Notes: a model not told the origin generated them from the sequence alone. A stretch of DNA of 64,000 nt from Petunia secreta (GCA_029990175.1 JARKIP010000010.1:42092001-42156000), one strand, 5' to 3'. Positions 1-11,730 are shown, numbered from the stretch's first letter. Made by a program: numbers and translations.

Positions 1-456
1 GGAGCATATTAGTCATAGAAGGATACACAAATACAGAGAGCATCGAGCAAAAGCTTAAAAGAGTCATTAGCTTATTTGTGTAATCAGTTAGCTACAGTAG
101 AACTAAGTTAGAACATGTTCCTTAGATTGAATCTTGTAAAAGTTCAAGTCTTAGTTCAACTGTAGTAAGCATTAATCGAGTTGTAAACTTTCTGGTTCAA
201 GTGGTGGACTTGACACAACTTCACTGATCGTGAGAAAGATCATTAAAGGATTAGAGTTAGTCCTAGGTTAGTAAGAGGGAGTCTTGTAACCAAGTGGGTC
301 TTTTTACATAGTGAAGTTGAAATCCTACTTGAGAAGTAGGTCGTGGTTTTTTAATCCCGAGTCAAAGGGTTTTTCCACGCTAATATCTGGTGTTCATTTA
401 CTTACAGTTTTTATTCCGCATATAGTTTAGTAAAGGAACACCTGGTCCTTAAAACA
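1..456 (+). repeat. Ty1/copia LTR, 3' portion
   Basis: The block around 333-380 (gtcgtggtttttt, a short spacer, then ttttccacg) matches the arrangement at 58202-58240 inside the complete SIRE-type copia LTR of this window, and is typical of the R/U5 part of such LTRs. The right limit is set at the AACA at 453-456, because copia LTRs of this type end in AACA. The rest of the LTR lies left of the window. No primer-binding site follows, so it is a solo or truncated LTR. The exact end is a guess. Confidence 0.5.
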
Positions 457-575
457 GTAAAGTGGTGTAATCGTGGGAAATAACAGAAGTGACCCTAGAA
501 ATCTTGCTAGGAGATGAGGGATAAGGGAGACCCAAGTTGTTTGGTGTTGACACTCGTGGGCATTAAAGTTCTCAT

Positions 576-958
576 TTGGATGTCAATCTACAAAACTTGG
601 GTAGGCAAAGGTTCGTTGTTGAGGTAAATGGTATTGGAGGATACTTGCTCAAGATTGGTAAGAACGATGCCAATTGTATTAGCACCTCTTTGGTTGATAG
701 ACAAAGGATACCATGCCGTGAGCTAGAGGATCCTTATGAGTATGAAGGAGTGTGGGTTTCAAAGGAAGCTCAGATACTTCTATCTCAAAGGAATTATAAA
801 TGTTACGTTTGGTGTGATATGTATCCCATACAACATTGTGATGTTTGGCTAGGTGAGCCATGATTGCATGACAAGAGTGTGCAATATAGTACTATGAAGG
901 ATGCATATCTTGTGGGCATAGGGCAAAGAGTTTATGACTTTATACCTTATCGAAAAGA
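576..958 (+). pseudogene. Ty3/gypsy protease-region remnant
   Basis: The reading frame at 576-863 and its continuation resemble the end of the retropepsin-like region of plant gypsy polyproteins: a CD-x-x-P-x-x-x-C segment followed by a degenerate LG-x-P (here WLGEP) and then a region that normally leads to reverse transcriptase. The catalytic D-[ST]-G is not in the open part and no reverse transcriptase follows, so this is a fragment. It lies upstream of the LTR at 2742-3513 in the same orientation and probably belongs to that element. The assignment rests on the pattern of short motifs, not on an alignment. Confidence 0.4.
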
Positions 959-964
959 AACCAA

Positions 965-2265
965 TTGTCTACTATTTCACCTTCTTTGGCTATGAAAAGG
1001 AGCAAGGAGCGAGAACTTCATTCCATGGTTAAAAATGTGCAATCAAGGAGTCCTACAAACATAAGAAATGGTGGGACTAGTGCAAGAAAAGAGTTGACAA
1101 GTGTCAAAAAGGTGAGCCCGAAACCACAAGTTTCAAAGCCGAGTGGTTCACCAATAAAAAAAGAAGGAGACATCAAGTGATGAGTTTCCAAGTCCTAGAT
1201 TCTGGGTTGATGTAAAAAATCCACCTACTCCGGCTATGGGTATTCTTGGGCCTCATCCCAACTCACCCGAATGTAAGAGACAAAAGATAGAGAGGAGTAA
1301 GGGAGTGACCGGTGACATTCCTCGAATAGGAAAAGAAGAGGATGTTATGAGTGATGTGAGTGGGATGTCACCACCCAAATCTACACTCGACCTTGAAAAG
1401 AAAATGAGGGAAAGGAAAGAGGGAAAAAGAATCATTGAGAGTGAGGACACCCCTTATTCTAACCTTAACCCTTTATCTCTTTCTTCTACTTGTGTGAGTA
1501 CTTGTGTAGGTATTCTTGGAGGCAAACTGATGGAGCCTCAACCATGTTCCAAAATGAAAATACAAGGTGAAGGTGATTCAAAATGTGAGCTACAAGGTGG
1601 AGACACTATTCATGACACTTCAAGTGCATTGAGTGAGCAAGATGGTCACTCAAAGGTATGTGTTAGTTCTTTTTCCCTTGAGCATGTTACTTCCTTGTCT
1701 TGTGATAGCGTTTGTGGTAACTCCACACTAGTTGGTGATATGTATAATTACAATGTGTTTGCAACTAGTGTAGAGCCATTAGGCCAACTTGTGTGTGCAA
1801 ATGAACCACTAGTTGAGAGGGTTGCAAAGCCACATCATGATATGAGCTCGGTTTTTATTGAACCTCTCTTTAGTGAAAGGAGAAGATGAATTACTTAAAT
1901 ATCCCATTCTTCCTTTTGAATGCCTACTTAATAGTGGTGGTTTCTTGTGTCGTAGTAAGGATAGTCATGACCTTGAGGAGTCTCTAGTGTATGAGATGGA
2001 TCGAATTGTTTTCGATGACTTTTCAAGTGTAGATGTTGCCTCTAGTTTGAGAACTTCACCTTTGCTTGCTAATGAACTTGAGAAGTGTGCCTATACTAAT
2101 CCTTTGTATGAGGGCAACTTCAATGGAAATAGTGAATTGTATCAAACTAGAGTGGAGTGTGAGTTTGTACCTCCATGGATTGGAATGCTTAACTCTATAG
2201 ATAATCCATTAATCGAAACCTCCCTTGGGAGTTTGTCTAGTGACGAGGGTTGTCTTGGAGGTTAA
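965..2265 (+). pseudogene. Unidentified ORF remnants upstream of the gypsy LTR
   Basis: Three partly overlapping open stretches (965-1180, 1236-1889, 1858-2265) in different frames encode lysine/serine-rich, then acidic and hydrophobic, low-complexity-like protein that I do not recognise. They occupy the place where the 3' part of pol or an extra ORF would sit in the gypsy element ending at 2741. The frame changes suggest a decayed single ORF. No catalytic motifs are visible. It could be the coding part of a non-autonomous element, or captured sequence. Confidence 0.3.
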
Positions 2266-2727
2266 TTTGGAGGTGATGAGGTACCTCTTGGTGTATGTAA
2301 GAGTGCTCTTAAGAAGGGGAAATGATATTTTGATGTTAGTTGTCGATTGAACTATTTTGCCTACTCCATTCCATATGTTGATCACACCTTGAGGGTTAAG
2401 CATGTCAAAGTCGTTGTGTCACATAGTGATGATATTGATTTGAAGGCTTGGTGTGTTGGTCATAAGCTTAGGGGTCATAGAGAAGTTGATTGCTTGTCCT
2501 ATTGATCTCTTTGCTTGTCTTTGTGTTAGATGCACTTTCTTTTCGAGTCAAGTATGTGTTGTTTCCTTTGGAGACATGAGCTTTTTGATTAGTATTGATG
2601 CTTGTCTCTATTATAAGAGTTTGTTTTCCCACATTTTTTGCACTAACCTACTTTTGTAGTAGGAAACTTTATTTGTGCTTGTTTTGAATGTAGGCTTGAT
2701 GGCTTGATTTTGAGGACGAAATCCTTT

Positions 2728-2741
2728 TAAGAAGGGGAGGA
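2728..2741 (+). other. Polypurine tract of a Ty3/gypsy element
   Basis: The purine run aagaaggggagga immediately precedes a TGATG LTR start. The same tract and LTR start occur, in mirror orientation, at 54803/54804 in the CRM-type element of this window, which supports the call. Confidence 0.7.
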
Positions 2742-3513
2742 TGATGCAGGGAAATTGGAGCCAAAGCACCAACCATCAAGCGCCAAGCTTGAGAGCACAA
2801 AGAGTACACGTCAAGGCCTCCGGAAGCGACTTGAAGATCATGCATTGGAGCGCCATGGAAGGAGGACCGGCTACGGACCAAGGAGGAGCACCTAGAGTGC
2901 ATTTTAAGAACCTCCTAGGAAGAGGCGGAGCGCCTACTGTACTAGGCGGGGCGCCTATTTTGAAGACAACTCTCTGGACTTTCCAAGAGGCGGAGCACCT
3001 CTGTTAATGGGCGGAACGCCAACTCTGGGCGCCTACTTTTTAAGCGGGGCGCCTGCTTGCTGAAGAGGCAAGACGTGATTCCTAATTATTTTGTGTGTAA
3101 TTCCAACTATAGCCCTAAGTGACTTCTATTGTTTTGACTAGACTTAGGGGCTTTTAGTCATTTCACTTTGGAGTGTGGCACACCTATAAATGCCGCACTT
3201 AGCCATTTCATATCATTAATTAGTCTAGTTTGAGTATAGAATTGAGAGAAATACATTGAGAGGCTTGGCCTTCGTGTTTGGATCGTGACGCTCATGTATC
3301 CCTTATGACTTGGGAACCCGAGGATTTCATCCTAGTATGAATCCGGGATTTGGTTCAAGTTTCTCTTTCTCCCTTTGAATCAATCTATGTTAGTAAGTTT
3401 GATTCGTTTCTTTCTTCTCATTTCTTGCCTTCCTAGTCTTGATTTCTTGTTATCCTTTAATTGCTTCCGCTCGATTATAGATTATTGCTTCCGCGTAGTT
3501 TTTCCCTACATCA
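2742..3513 (+). repeat. 3' LTR of a Ty3/gypsy element (772 bp)
   Basis: The LTR starts TGATGCAGGG right after a polypurine tract and ends ccctaCATCA, so its termini form the inverted repeat TGATG/CATCA. A TATA box (tataaa, 3185-3190) lies about 440 bp into the LTR. GC-rich repeats of the type 'ggcggagcgcct' occupy 2930-3060. The internal part of the element lies to the left (560-2741) and its 5' LTR is outside the window, so no target duplication can be checked; the five bases after the LTR are tgttg. Confidence 0.75.
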
Positions 3514-3579
3514 TGTTGTGATCACATCGAAGGGTTTTCCTTTGCATATACTTATCTATTTACTATCGGATTCTCACTC

Positions 3580-4751
3580 CTGGTTCAAAAGGTGATTGAT
3601 GAGTTCTGCCGAACATACAATCTTTGTTTGGCTCAACTAGGCTCCGGAGTTTGGAGGGTCGTGCAGTGCTTAGATTGGTTGAGCCGAAGAGCCAAGGTGG
3701 AGTTTACCTTTCAGCATCTTATTTCTCTTTATTACCCATATTTTCACAAGGCCGGGGTTGTGGCCTTGAACAACCGAGGTAAGTATGCAATTCTTACCAA
3801 AAGCGAAGATCATGGTGACCGAGGTTGGTGTGACAGTTACATTATATTGGAGACCAGCGTCTTATCTTCCGAGCCTCACTTTCTAGAGAAGTGAAATAAG
3901 ACGTGTAAGTATTTCGTTATCATCATTTCCTTCGGTTACCTCTTTCCATTTCCTAATTTCATTTTGATTTGTTTCTCACTTGCAGCCAATATGGTCGACG
4001 TCATCCCTCCCGAGGGTCTGTCCGAATGGGTCAAGGCTGTGACCAAAGCTCGCAAACGTCCTATCAGGTCTTGGATGGATATGGCTACTAGCAGTAGTTG
4101 GGCATGTAAGAGTCATGGTGAGTCATTATTACGATTTCATGCCGGGGGGTTATCGCCCGAGGCTTTTTTTCTTGTTGCTAATATTTCTCCCCGTGTTAGG
4201 TTTTCCCAACAGAGCAGTCAAGAAGAAGAAAAACAAGAAAGGAAAAGGAATAAAAAAAAGATGAAGAGGATACCGACTCCGACGATGATATAGCCTTGGT
4301 GGCGAATCTAGTTGGGTATTTGAAGGAGCATAAGTCCTCGAAGATTTCCAAGTCTTCGAAGGGGTCTTCTGGTCGGGGGACCTCAAAAGGTGACGTCGAC
4401 ACCTTCCTCGGTCACTTCACTTGTATTTCCACTTCCTCTAGTTTCTTTGTTGATAAACCTCCCACATCATCTTCTGTAGGTTCAAAAAGAAAGAGGGTAA
4501 CCTTGAAGAAGTCTTCTCGTTCGGTCCACCCTCGCACTGAAGCAATGACCTCCCCCAGGCCCAAAGTTGTTGTTGAGCAGCGCCGGGGATTGATCGATGA
4601 GGGTACCGACGGTATAGAGTCCCATAGGGAAGTTGATGTGGTGGATCTCAAGGGCTTGGAGCACGACTCCGATGCGGTTGTTGCCAAAGCTAAAGGCAAG
4701 GCCAAAGTTGGGGAAGATGGGCCCCCCGCCACCGAAGTTAAACCGATTTAG
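3580..4751 (+). pseudogene. Gypsy-associated 'putative transposase, gypsy type' ORF remnant
   Basis: The frame at 3592-3894 resembles the domain annotated in plants as 'putative gypsy type transposase' (PF04195), found in an extra ORF near Tat/Ogre-type gypsy elements: a YNLCLAQL segment, a tryptophan-rich stretch, then YAI...W...Y. The piece at 3964-4293 continues it (EWV...R..W...). Lysine/serine-rich sequence at 4296-4751 is the usual low-complexity tail. The parts are in different frames, separated by intron-like or decayed sequence. Its relation to the LTR that ends at 3513 is unclear; that LTR may have inserted into it. Confidence 0.45.
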
Positions 4752-5300
4752 GACAAAAAATCAAATTTGGATCGAGAATACAAACAATATTGAGTATCAA
4801 AGTTGAGACAATAAACGAAATCAAACATAAATGACAAAGAAATAATGAAATTCCAATATATGAGGTTGAGTACAAATTTTGTCAAAGTTTCTGTATATTT
4901 TTTAGATCATTACAACATGAAATGAGATGCTATTTATATACAAATGAATACAAGCTATCTTTCCCACGTTTGCCCACTGCTTCACCCACGTTTCTCCATC
5001 TTTGGAGGTGGAGTTAGTGGATTGAGATCGTGGGCGGTTTTCCCGCTGAGGCTGGGGTGATCCACCGAGGCTTAAGTCATCGACCTCGTGGATGTGAAAT
5101 GGCTGATCGACCGAGATGGTCATTCTCTGAGGTAATCATTCACCGAGGTGTGCTACAAGCTACGACTTCGGTTGATGGCTCCGGTGATTTTGTCGATTGC
5201 TTCGAGCTTTGATTTATGAACCTCTGCTCCATGCATTTTGAATCAAGCGCCCGAGGCGTCACATGCGCGAGCCAAGTTTCATCCAATACAACTCTAAGTG
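4752..5300 (-). repeat. Possible LTR or promoter debris with minus-strand TATA
   Basis: No gene is seen. The reverse strand has a TATA-like gtatataaata (4931-4941), followed by a GC-richer stretch (4990-5280) with repeated 'accgagg' blocks like those in gypsy LTRs. This may be the LTR of the element whose ORF remnant lies at 3580-4751, but no ends are recognisable. Confidence 0.25.
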
Positions 5301-6252
5301 AGGATCACTAATTAAATGAGTGCATTAACTTGTTGGTGGTTTGAAAGCTCCAAACCATGCAACTGAATTTACCAACGAGTATCTAACGGATACATTCCGC
5401 AATAATTCATATTAGTTACACTTTCACTTTGAATTACCTTTTATTTGATTAGTAAGTACATTCATAAGTGTCAAAAGTTTCATTTATACTATTTTTAACA
5501 CATGTTAATTTAGTCATGAAACTTGAGACAAGGAAGATTAGAAAATGACTTATTTCTCTACATGTTCTCAAGTATATGAGACCTATGTTCAGTTGTCTGC
5601 TAACGAAATGTCATCTTCATTGAGTATTTTAGCTAATCTAATTGTCAAGTGAAGGAAAGCATGTACATAAATCTATACTTTTAAAAGCTAGTAAAGTTCA
5701 TGAGTATAAAGTCTACTTCAACAAGCAAAATATGTAGTAAAGATTCCATATTTTCAGATTATTGTAGCTCAAGGTGTTATGGGCTTGGTCGTATTTGGAT
5801 CTGGAAGTACAAAATGACAAATTTGACATTTAGTAGACAATACAGTACTGCAAGAACTAAAAACAGTTGCTCTTTGGTTCATTCTTCATCAACAGGGAGC
5901 TTAAAAACATATATTGTACAGACTAAATGTAAGATAACATAATATTTTCAGTAATTGATTCTCTATACGTGGTGACGTCATATTCAAATAAGTTGTATGA
6001 ATTTATGATTTAGTGGTAGAGAGAAATTGAAGGAAAAACTTTATTCAATGTATTTTCATTCATGTACGAAACTGTGTACTTATACAATTACATACAAAGT
6101 CTAAAACTGACCAGCGCTGTAAGATACAAAACGTATAAAACAACTAAACTAGATTAATCCTAATCCTAAAATACAATGTTTATCTCATAATATTGACAGC
6201 TTCTAAACAATAGAAAATATATACAAACGGGAGAATTAACATAAATTGGGCT
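5301..6252. other. AT-rich non-coding stretch without recognisable feature
   Basis: I find no coding, repeat or element-end signal here. A short open frame at 5700-5942 has no recognisable motif and looks like chance. Confidence 0.4.
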
Positions 6253-6261
6253 AGGAACTAG

Positions 6262-6658
6262 CAAAAAATTTCACTACATGTACCCCTTATCCTTGGTTAT
6301 GGCTTTTCACTTAAGAATAGTTTAGCAAAATAGCCTCGGAGGGCAACACTTCAAGTTATAAATTGACAAATGATACTTTGGGGGCAGCACTTCAAGTATA
6401 AATTGACAAGTGCTACAGGTGCTACCTACGAGGTAGCACTGCAAGCTATCTGGGGAGAATGTTGAAAAAGATAGAAGTGCAACCACGAGGCAGTACTTGT
6501 AGAACTTGTCTATTTATACTTGAAGTGCTGCCTCCGAGGTAGAACTTGTCAATTTTATAACTTGAAGTGTTGCCCCCGTGGTAGTACTTACTTAAAGTTA
6601 GTGGAGGCCATTCTCGCAAACTATTTTTCCTAAGGTGTCATAGTTGTGTAATTCTATC
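6262..6658. mobile_element. 397-bp foldback MULE-type miniature element
   Basis: An exact 9-bp duplication, aggaactag, flanks it (6253-6261 and 6659-6667), the length expected for Mutator-like elements. Arms of roughly 100 bp around 6330-6440 and 6490-6600 are near-perfect reverse complements (gcaacacttcaagttata on the left answers tataacttgaagtgttgc on the right), so it can fold into a long hairpin. Each arm also contains an internal direct repeat of the same motif. The sub-terminal 'tagtttagcaaaatagcc' resembles the TIR of the next element. It has no coding capacity. Confidence 0.75.
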
Positions 6659-6710
6659 AGGAACTAGACTAACGAACCAAGATCAAGAAGTGACAAAATA
6701 CAAAAAAATC

Positions 6711-6975
6711 GGCTGATTTGCAATAATATGACACGGGAAGCAATGGTTTGCCAAAATGCCCTCAATAATGGTTTAGCAAAAATACCATCCATTAGTTTAA
6801 TAAAACTTATTCCGGACGAAAATACCCCTCACAACCAATAAAAAGACCCGCCCAGTCCCTCCCTCTCTTTTTCTCCATTCACCCGATCAAGAAAATCCTA
6901 AAACCCCATTCCTTTTATAGATTGCTCTGTTCAAAAGAAGATTCAACGTAAGATTTCTTCAAATTGCTATTGAAT
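6711..6975. repeat. MULE-1 left terminal inverted repeat
   Basis: It matches the reverse complement of 11780-12037 nearly throughout, ending near gattcaa-g-tagattcttcaaatt-cta on both sides. The TIR contains two copies of 'tggttt(a/g)(c)caaaat'. Confidence 0.75.
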
Positions 6976-7045
6976 TTTACTAAAACTTCAATTAATTTCT
7001 TTATAATTTCATATGTATTATGCTTAACTTTGCTTTATTCATATA

Positions 7046-7870
7046 TTGCCAAGACTTTGCCTTGCGGACTTGCAGAGAAAATCTCTAAAAGTCTTGGCCA
7101 TTGCCAAGACTTCTAGTTCTGTTGCAATTAGCACATGTCACAGACTGTTGGTTATTGCCAAGACTTTAAGCCATGTTGCAAGGGTAAAGTTCTCTGTAAC
7201 TATTGCCAAGAGTTTAAGCTCTGGTGCAATCAGCACCCTACATATACTTCTTGCCTATTTCCAAGATTCTATGGCCTCAACTTGCAGAGAAAGTCTCTGC
7301 ATCCTTTGGCTTATAGCTAAGAGTTTAAGCTCTGGTGATATGGATACCTGGGAGAGACTTCTTGGCTATTGCCAAGACTTTAAGCCCTCTTGCACTGGCC
7401 AGCTTCAGAAGAAAATCTCTGCAAGTCTTGGCAATAGCCAAGACTTTAAGTTCTGCTGCAAAGGAAAACTTACACTGAAAATCTCTAAAGTATTGGTAAT
7501 AGCCAAGACTTTAAACTCTACTGTAATGGGAGGTTTGTAGAGAGTTCTTGCCTATTGCCAAGACCTTAAGCCATGTTGTAATGGGGGGCTTGCAGGTAAA
7601 GTCTCTGGGCCTTATAGACACTTCTTCCCTATTGCCAAGACTTAAAGCCTTGCTGCGGTGGGGTCTTTACACACACAGTCTCTGCAAGTCTTGGCAATAC
7701 TCTGGTGCAATAAGCACCTAGGAGAGACTTCTTGCCTATTGCCAAAATTTTAAGACCTGTTGCAATGGGGGCTTGCAGACAAAGTCTCTGCAAGTCTTGG
7801 CTATTACCAAGTGTTGCTGCTCTGGTGTAATAGGCACCTAGGAGAGACTTCTTCGCAAGACCTTAAGCCC
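7046..7870. repeat. MULE-1 motif array, block 1 (forward)
   Basis: Imperfect units carry 'attgccaagactttaagc' + 't-tg-tgcaat' alternating with 'cttgcagagaaagtctctgc' + 'aagtcttggcaatag'. Both halves are themselves near palindromes (cttggcaatagccaag; gcagagaaagtctctgc). Open frames across the block, such as 7046-7540, are by-products of the repetition and not a gene. Confidence 0.8.
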
Positions 7871-7973
7871 ACAAAAGGCATCATTTTTACCAATGATCCT
7901 GCTTCTATCAAAGCGATATGAGTATGAAATTCTAAGCATATCATTCGTCTTGATTATGTGCAGGATTAGCACT

Positions 7974-8290
7974 ATGGAAACTCGCTACATTTATATAGCT
8001 TATAATGGGAAATGGGATGCAAACAACAAATACATCAACCATGATATAAAGTTGATACTTGTCAACGACAGTATAAGCTACCACGTATTTGAAAAAGAAA
8101 TTTGTAATGCTCTAACCTCAACACTGATGAAAGTGAAGCAAAGATAAGGTTTGACATGAATCTAGAAGGGTGCAGAGGCATGATGGTAACAACTGATCAA
8201 GAACTTATAACTTGCATGTATCTGCTGAAGAATGATGAGAATTTCAGAAAATCCTGCTTCATAGTAGAAGTTATTAAAAGGACTGACATG
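7974..8290 (+). pseudogene. MULE transposase N-terminal remnant (MULE-1)
   Basis: Starting at ATG 7974, right after an acceptor-like tgtgcag, the protein reads METRYIYIAYNGKW and continues with NKYI-H---KLILVN. This aligns with the start of the MULE-2 transposase at 14157 (IAFNGNW...NKYLDHETKLLLVN). A second piece at about 8180-8270 (MMVTTDQEL-TCMYLLKND) matches the MULE-2 segment at 14355 onward (MLVTTEEEL-TCMHLLKND). This N-terminal region (PB1-like in many MULEs) is all that survives; the DDE domain and zinc knuckle are gone. Confidence 0.6.
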
Positions 8291-9239
8291 TCAGAAAATC
8301 CCGCTTCTTTGTGAATAAAGCTGACCATAGCATGGTGTTGCATCAAAAGCAAGGGCAGTTATTGATTATAAATATTTTTAAAAATCAAACGTGATTGGAA
8401 AGTTAATATTATCTATAAACTGAACTATTGGCAATAGCCAAGACTTTACACTCATACAGAAAACCAATTCAATTTAACTTGACGTACAATCTTGGCAAAT
8501 GGTAAGATATTTCCTACCAAAACTTATTTATCGACTTTAATATTAGAAATAGTTAACTTGCCTTGATGTCTTGCAATAGGCAATAATATTGACAACTAAA
8601 TTGACACCAAATCTTGGCAACAACATTACCAGCACAACCCTCCATGAATTATTTATCAATTTTAAATTAATTATATAATATTAGAGTTGGAATTAATTAA
8701 CTAGAATTCAAGTCTTGCTCATTGGCCTGACTTTCCATCTAAATGTGTTCACCCCATAACAACTAAAATGCCTTGAAGTCCTGCAATTGCCAACAGTTCC
8801 AGTTCATCCGATTCAAAGCAACTTCAGTCTTTAAAATAACAAAAATATCAAGCATCCAAGTGTACTTGTTTACATAAACACAAAAAACACGGTAAATACG
8901 AAATACATGTAATTAAAAACTACTCAACAACTTTTTCAAACTCTTTTGTAGTACTAAAAGTCTCATTTGGACTATTACACGGATCATCTTGCGATGGAGA
9001 TAACAAATAAAAATTTAGAAATTCATCGCCTACATCACATTATTGCCTTGAAATTCATCAGAAGATCTTGGCTGACTTATAAAATCATCAACCACATCAA
9101 ATTGTACATGATCAGGATCAGGAGATTGAAGATTCAATATCCGTTACCTGCAGAATTTTAAAAAACAACAATGACAACACAATGAAACAATAATGAAAAG
9201 ACCATATACAAATATACAATGGTAACTACTGAGCGCATA

Positions 9240-9790
9240 ACTGATGAAAAGAGTAAACTACACAAAAAGTCTCTACAACTATTACCAATAGCCAACACTT
9301 TAAACTCCAGTGGAAGGGACAACTTGTACAGATAGTCTCTGTAAGTATTGACAATTGCCAAGACTTTAAACTCTAGTGGAAGGATCAACTTGTACAAATA
9401 GTCTCTGCAAGTATTGACAATTGCCAATACTTTTACCTATATTGCAGTGCAAAACTTGCGGAGAAAGTCTATGCAATTCTTGGCAATAGCCAAGACTTTA
9501 AGTTCTGTTACATGGGGGACCTTACACTAAAAATCTCTAAGAGTATTGACAATTGCCAAGACTTCTACCTCTACTGCAGTGAACAAGTTGAAGACACAGT
9601 CTCTGCAACTTTTGGCAATAGCCAAGATTCTAAATTCTGGCGGAAGCGACAACTTACACGGAACATCTCTGCAAGTATTGGTAACAGCCAAGACTTTAAC
9701 CTCTATTGCAATAAGCAACTTGCAGAGAAAGTCTATGCAACTCTTGGCCATGATCAATATTTTAAGCTCTATGCAAAACATGAATATCTA
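9240..9790. repeat. MULE-1 motif array, block 2 (forward)
   Basis: Same motif family as 7046-7870 in the same orientation, here as 'gccaagactttaaactct' followed by 'agtggaagg-acaacttg' and 'agtctctgcaagtattg'. About six units. Confidence 0.75.
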
Positions 9791-9859
9791 ATAGCCATAG
9801 GCAATAAAAACTTTCAAATCACTGGAATCAAGCAAACACAAGCAAAAAAATCCGCAGGA

Positions 9860-10670
9860 ACCTCAAACTTAATTCAACAATCATAGATCGAAATAGAAAA
9901 AACTAACAAATAAATATATAAACAAAAAGTATAAAAAAATAACAGGAAAAAATAAATGTAGATAATTGATTACGGAAAATAAAAATTACAATATAACGAA
10001 AAAATAATAGAATAAATATACGAAAAAGAGAATAAAAAACCCCAAATCTCCAGCACACAAAGAAGAAAGAAAGAGGTCAGGAATGGGGAAAGAGAGAAGG
10101 AAACCTGTTCAACGTGAATTAAGTAAGTTGGGAGCAAAATAGTCCTTTCATAGGGGGAGTATGATGAGGATTACATTTACTTAAAATATTTGTAAGTGGG
10201 GGCTATTAGATAAGACCATGTCTTATTGAGGGCACTGGGTGAAATTTTTTGAAAAATTTCACGCAGTGCCCTCCATAAGCACTGGTCTTACTAATTTGCC
10301 CCCACTTTCAAATGTTTTAAGTAAATGCCCTCCACATCATCCCTCACTATACGAAAGGACTATTTTACCCCTGCCTAAACCCAATTCACATGGAACAGTC
10401 TCCTTCTATTTTTCCTCCTTCCTTTCCTTCTCTCCTTCCTCATTCCTTTCCTTTTTTCTTCTTTGTGTCCTAGAGAGATTTAGGAAATCTGTAAAATTTT
10501 TATTTATTTTATTATTTTTTATTTAATTTGTGTTATAATGTAATTTTTATTTTGCCTAATCCTTTATTTGTATTTATTTTTTCTATATTTTTTTGGTAAT
10601 TATTATTTATACACTAATATATAATTTTTTCCATTTTGATTGATGATCATTGAATTAAATTTGACGTTCC
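9860..10670. repeat. Long central palindrome of MULE-1
   Basis: The axis is at 10246/10247 (gtgaaattttttgaaaaatttcac). The left arm (10246 back to about 9860) and right arm (10247 to about 10670) can be followed as reverse complements through ggcactg, cccccactt, taagtaaatg, aaaggactattttac, gtgaatt, acacaaagaagaaa and an AT-rich outer part (cttaattcaa-aatcat answering atgatcattgaatt). The arms are about 400 bp each and diverged. The motif arrays beyond also point in opposite directions, so the palindrome may span much of MULE-1. Confidence 0.65.
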
Positions 10671-10729
10671 TATGATTTTTTTGTTTTACTTCTTATGCTT
10701 GATTAAGATGATTTTAAGATTCTTATTGG

Positions 10730-11070
10730 CAATAGCAATTAGATATTGTTATTGCTCATTGCATAGAGCTTAAAGCCTTGGCTATTGCCATTAATGCAGA
10801 GACTTTCTCTGCAAGTAGCCTCTATTGCATAGAGATTAAAGTTTTGGCTATTGCCAAGACTTGAAAAGTCTTTCTCTGCAAGTTGTCTATTGCATAGAAC
10901 TTAAAGTCTTGGCTATTGCCAATACTTGCAGAGACTTTGTATGCAGGTTGCCTATTGCACCAGATCGTAAAGTATTGGCAACTACCAATACTTTCAGAGA
11001 CTTCCCCTACAAGTTGCCTCCTTCCACCCAACCTTAAAATGTTGGTTATTGCCAAAAGTTGCAGAATTTG
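10730..11070. repeat. MULE-1 motif array, block 3 (reverse)
   Basis: Units read 'attgcatagagcttaaag' then 'ccttggctattgccaa-acttgcagagactttctctgcaagt' in pieces, the reverse orientation of blocks 1 and 2. About four units. Confidence 0.7.
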
Positions 11071-11219
11071 GTAACATCACTTGGGTGGTGTTATCTTTGA
11101 TAAAAGAAGTTGGTTTCTTGATTTGTCCAGTGATAAGTTGACCCTTAATGACGATGTTCGTAACTTTCATTCAATCTTGTTTTATTTTTCTTGTGTTGGA
11201 TTCCACTTTGATTTCCTAG

Positions 11220-11730
11220 TTAAGGCGCCCATTGCACCAGAGCTTGAACTCTGGGCAATAACCAAGACTTGCGGAGACTTTCTCGCAAATTACCAAATGC
11301 AACATTGTTTGAAGTCTTGACAAGTGCCAAGAAGTCTGTGCAAGGTGCCCATTGCACCAGAACTTGAACTCTTGGCAATAGCCAAGACTTGAAGAGACTT
11401 TCTCTGCAAATTACCCACTGCAACAGGGCTTGAAGTCTTGGCAATTAACAAAAAGTCTGTGCAAGGTGCCTATTACACCAGAGCTTGAACTCTTGGCAAT
11501 ATCCAAGACTTGCAGAGACTCTCTTTTGCAAGTTGGCCACTACAATAAAGCTTGAAGCCTTCGCAATTTCCAGGGAAGTCTATGTAAGGTGCCATTGCAC
11601 CAGAGCTTAAACTATTTGCATAGCCAAGACTTACAGAGACAAGTTTCCCATTGCAACATGGCTTAAAGTTTTCGCAATTGCCAAGAAGTCCGTGCAAGGT
11701 GCCCATTGCCAAGAAGTCTGTGTAAGGTAC
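11220..11730. repeat. MULE-1 motif array, block 4 (reverse)
   Basis: About eight half-units, 'cattgcaccagagcttgaac' then 'tcttggcaatagccaagactt', with 'gaagtctgtgcaaggtgccc', in reverse orientation next to the right TIR. Confidence 0.75.

Noticed and set aside
5700..5942. 80-codon open frame
   Set aside because: No domain, no neighbouring exon and AT-rich context; consistent with chance.
7046..7540. 164-codon open frame within the MULE-1 array
   Set aside because: The peptide is a repeat of the array units and the other frames are similarly open, so it is a by-product of the repetition and not a gene.
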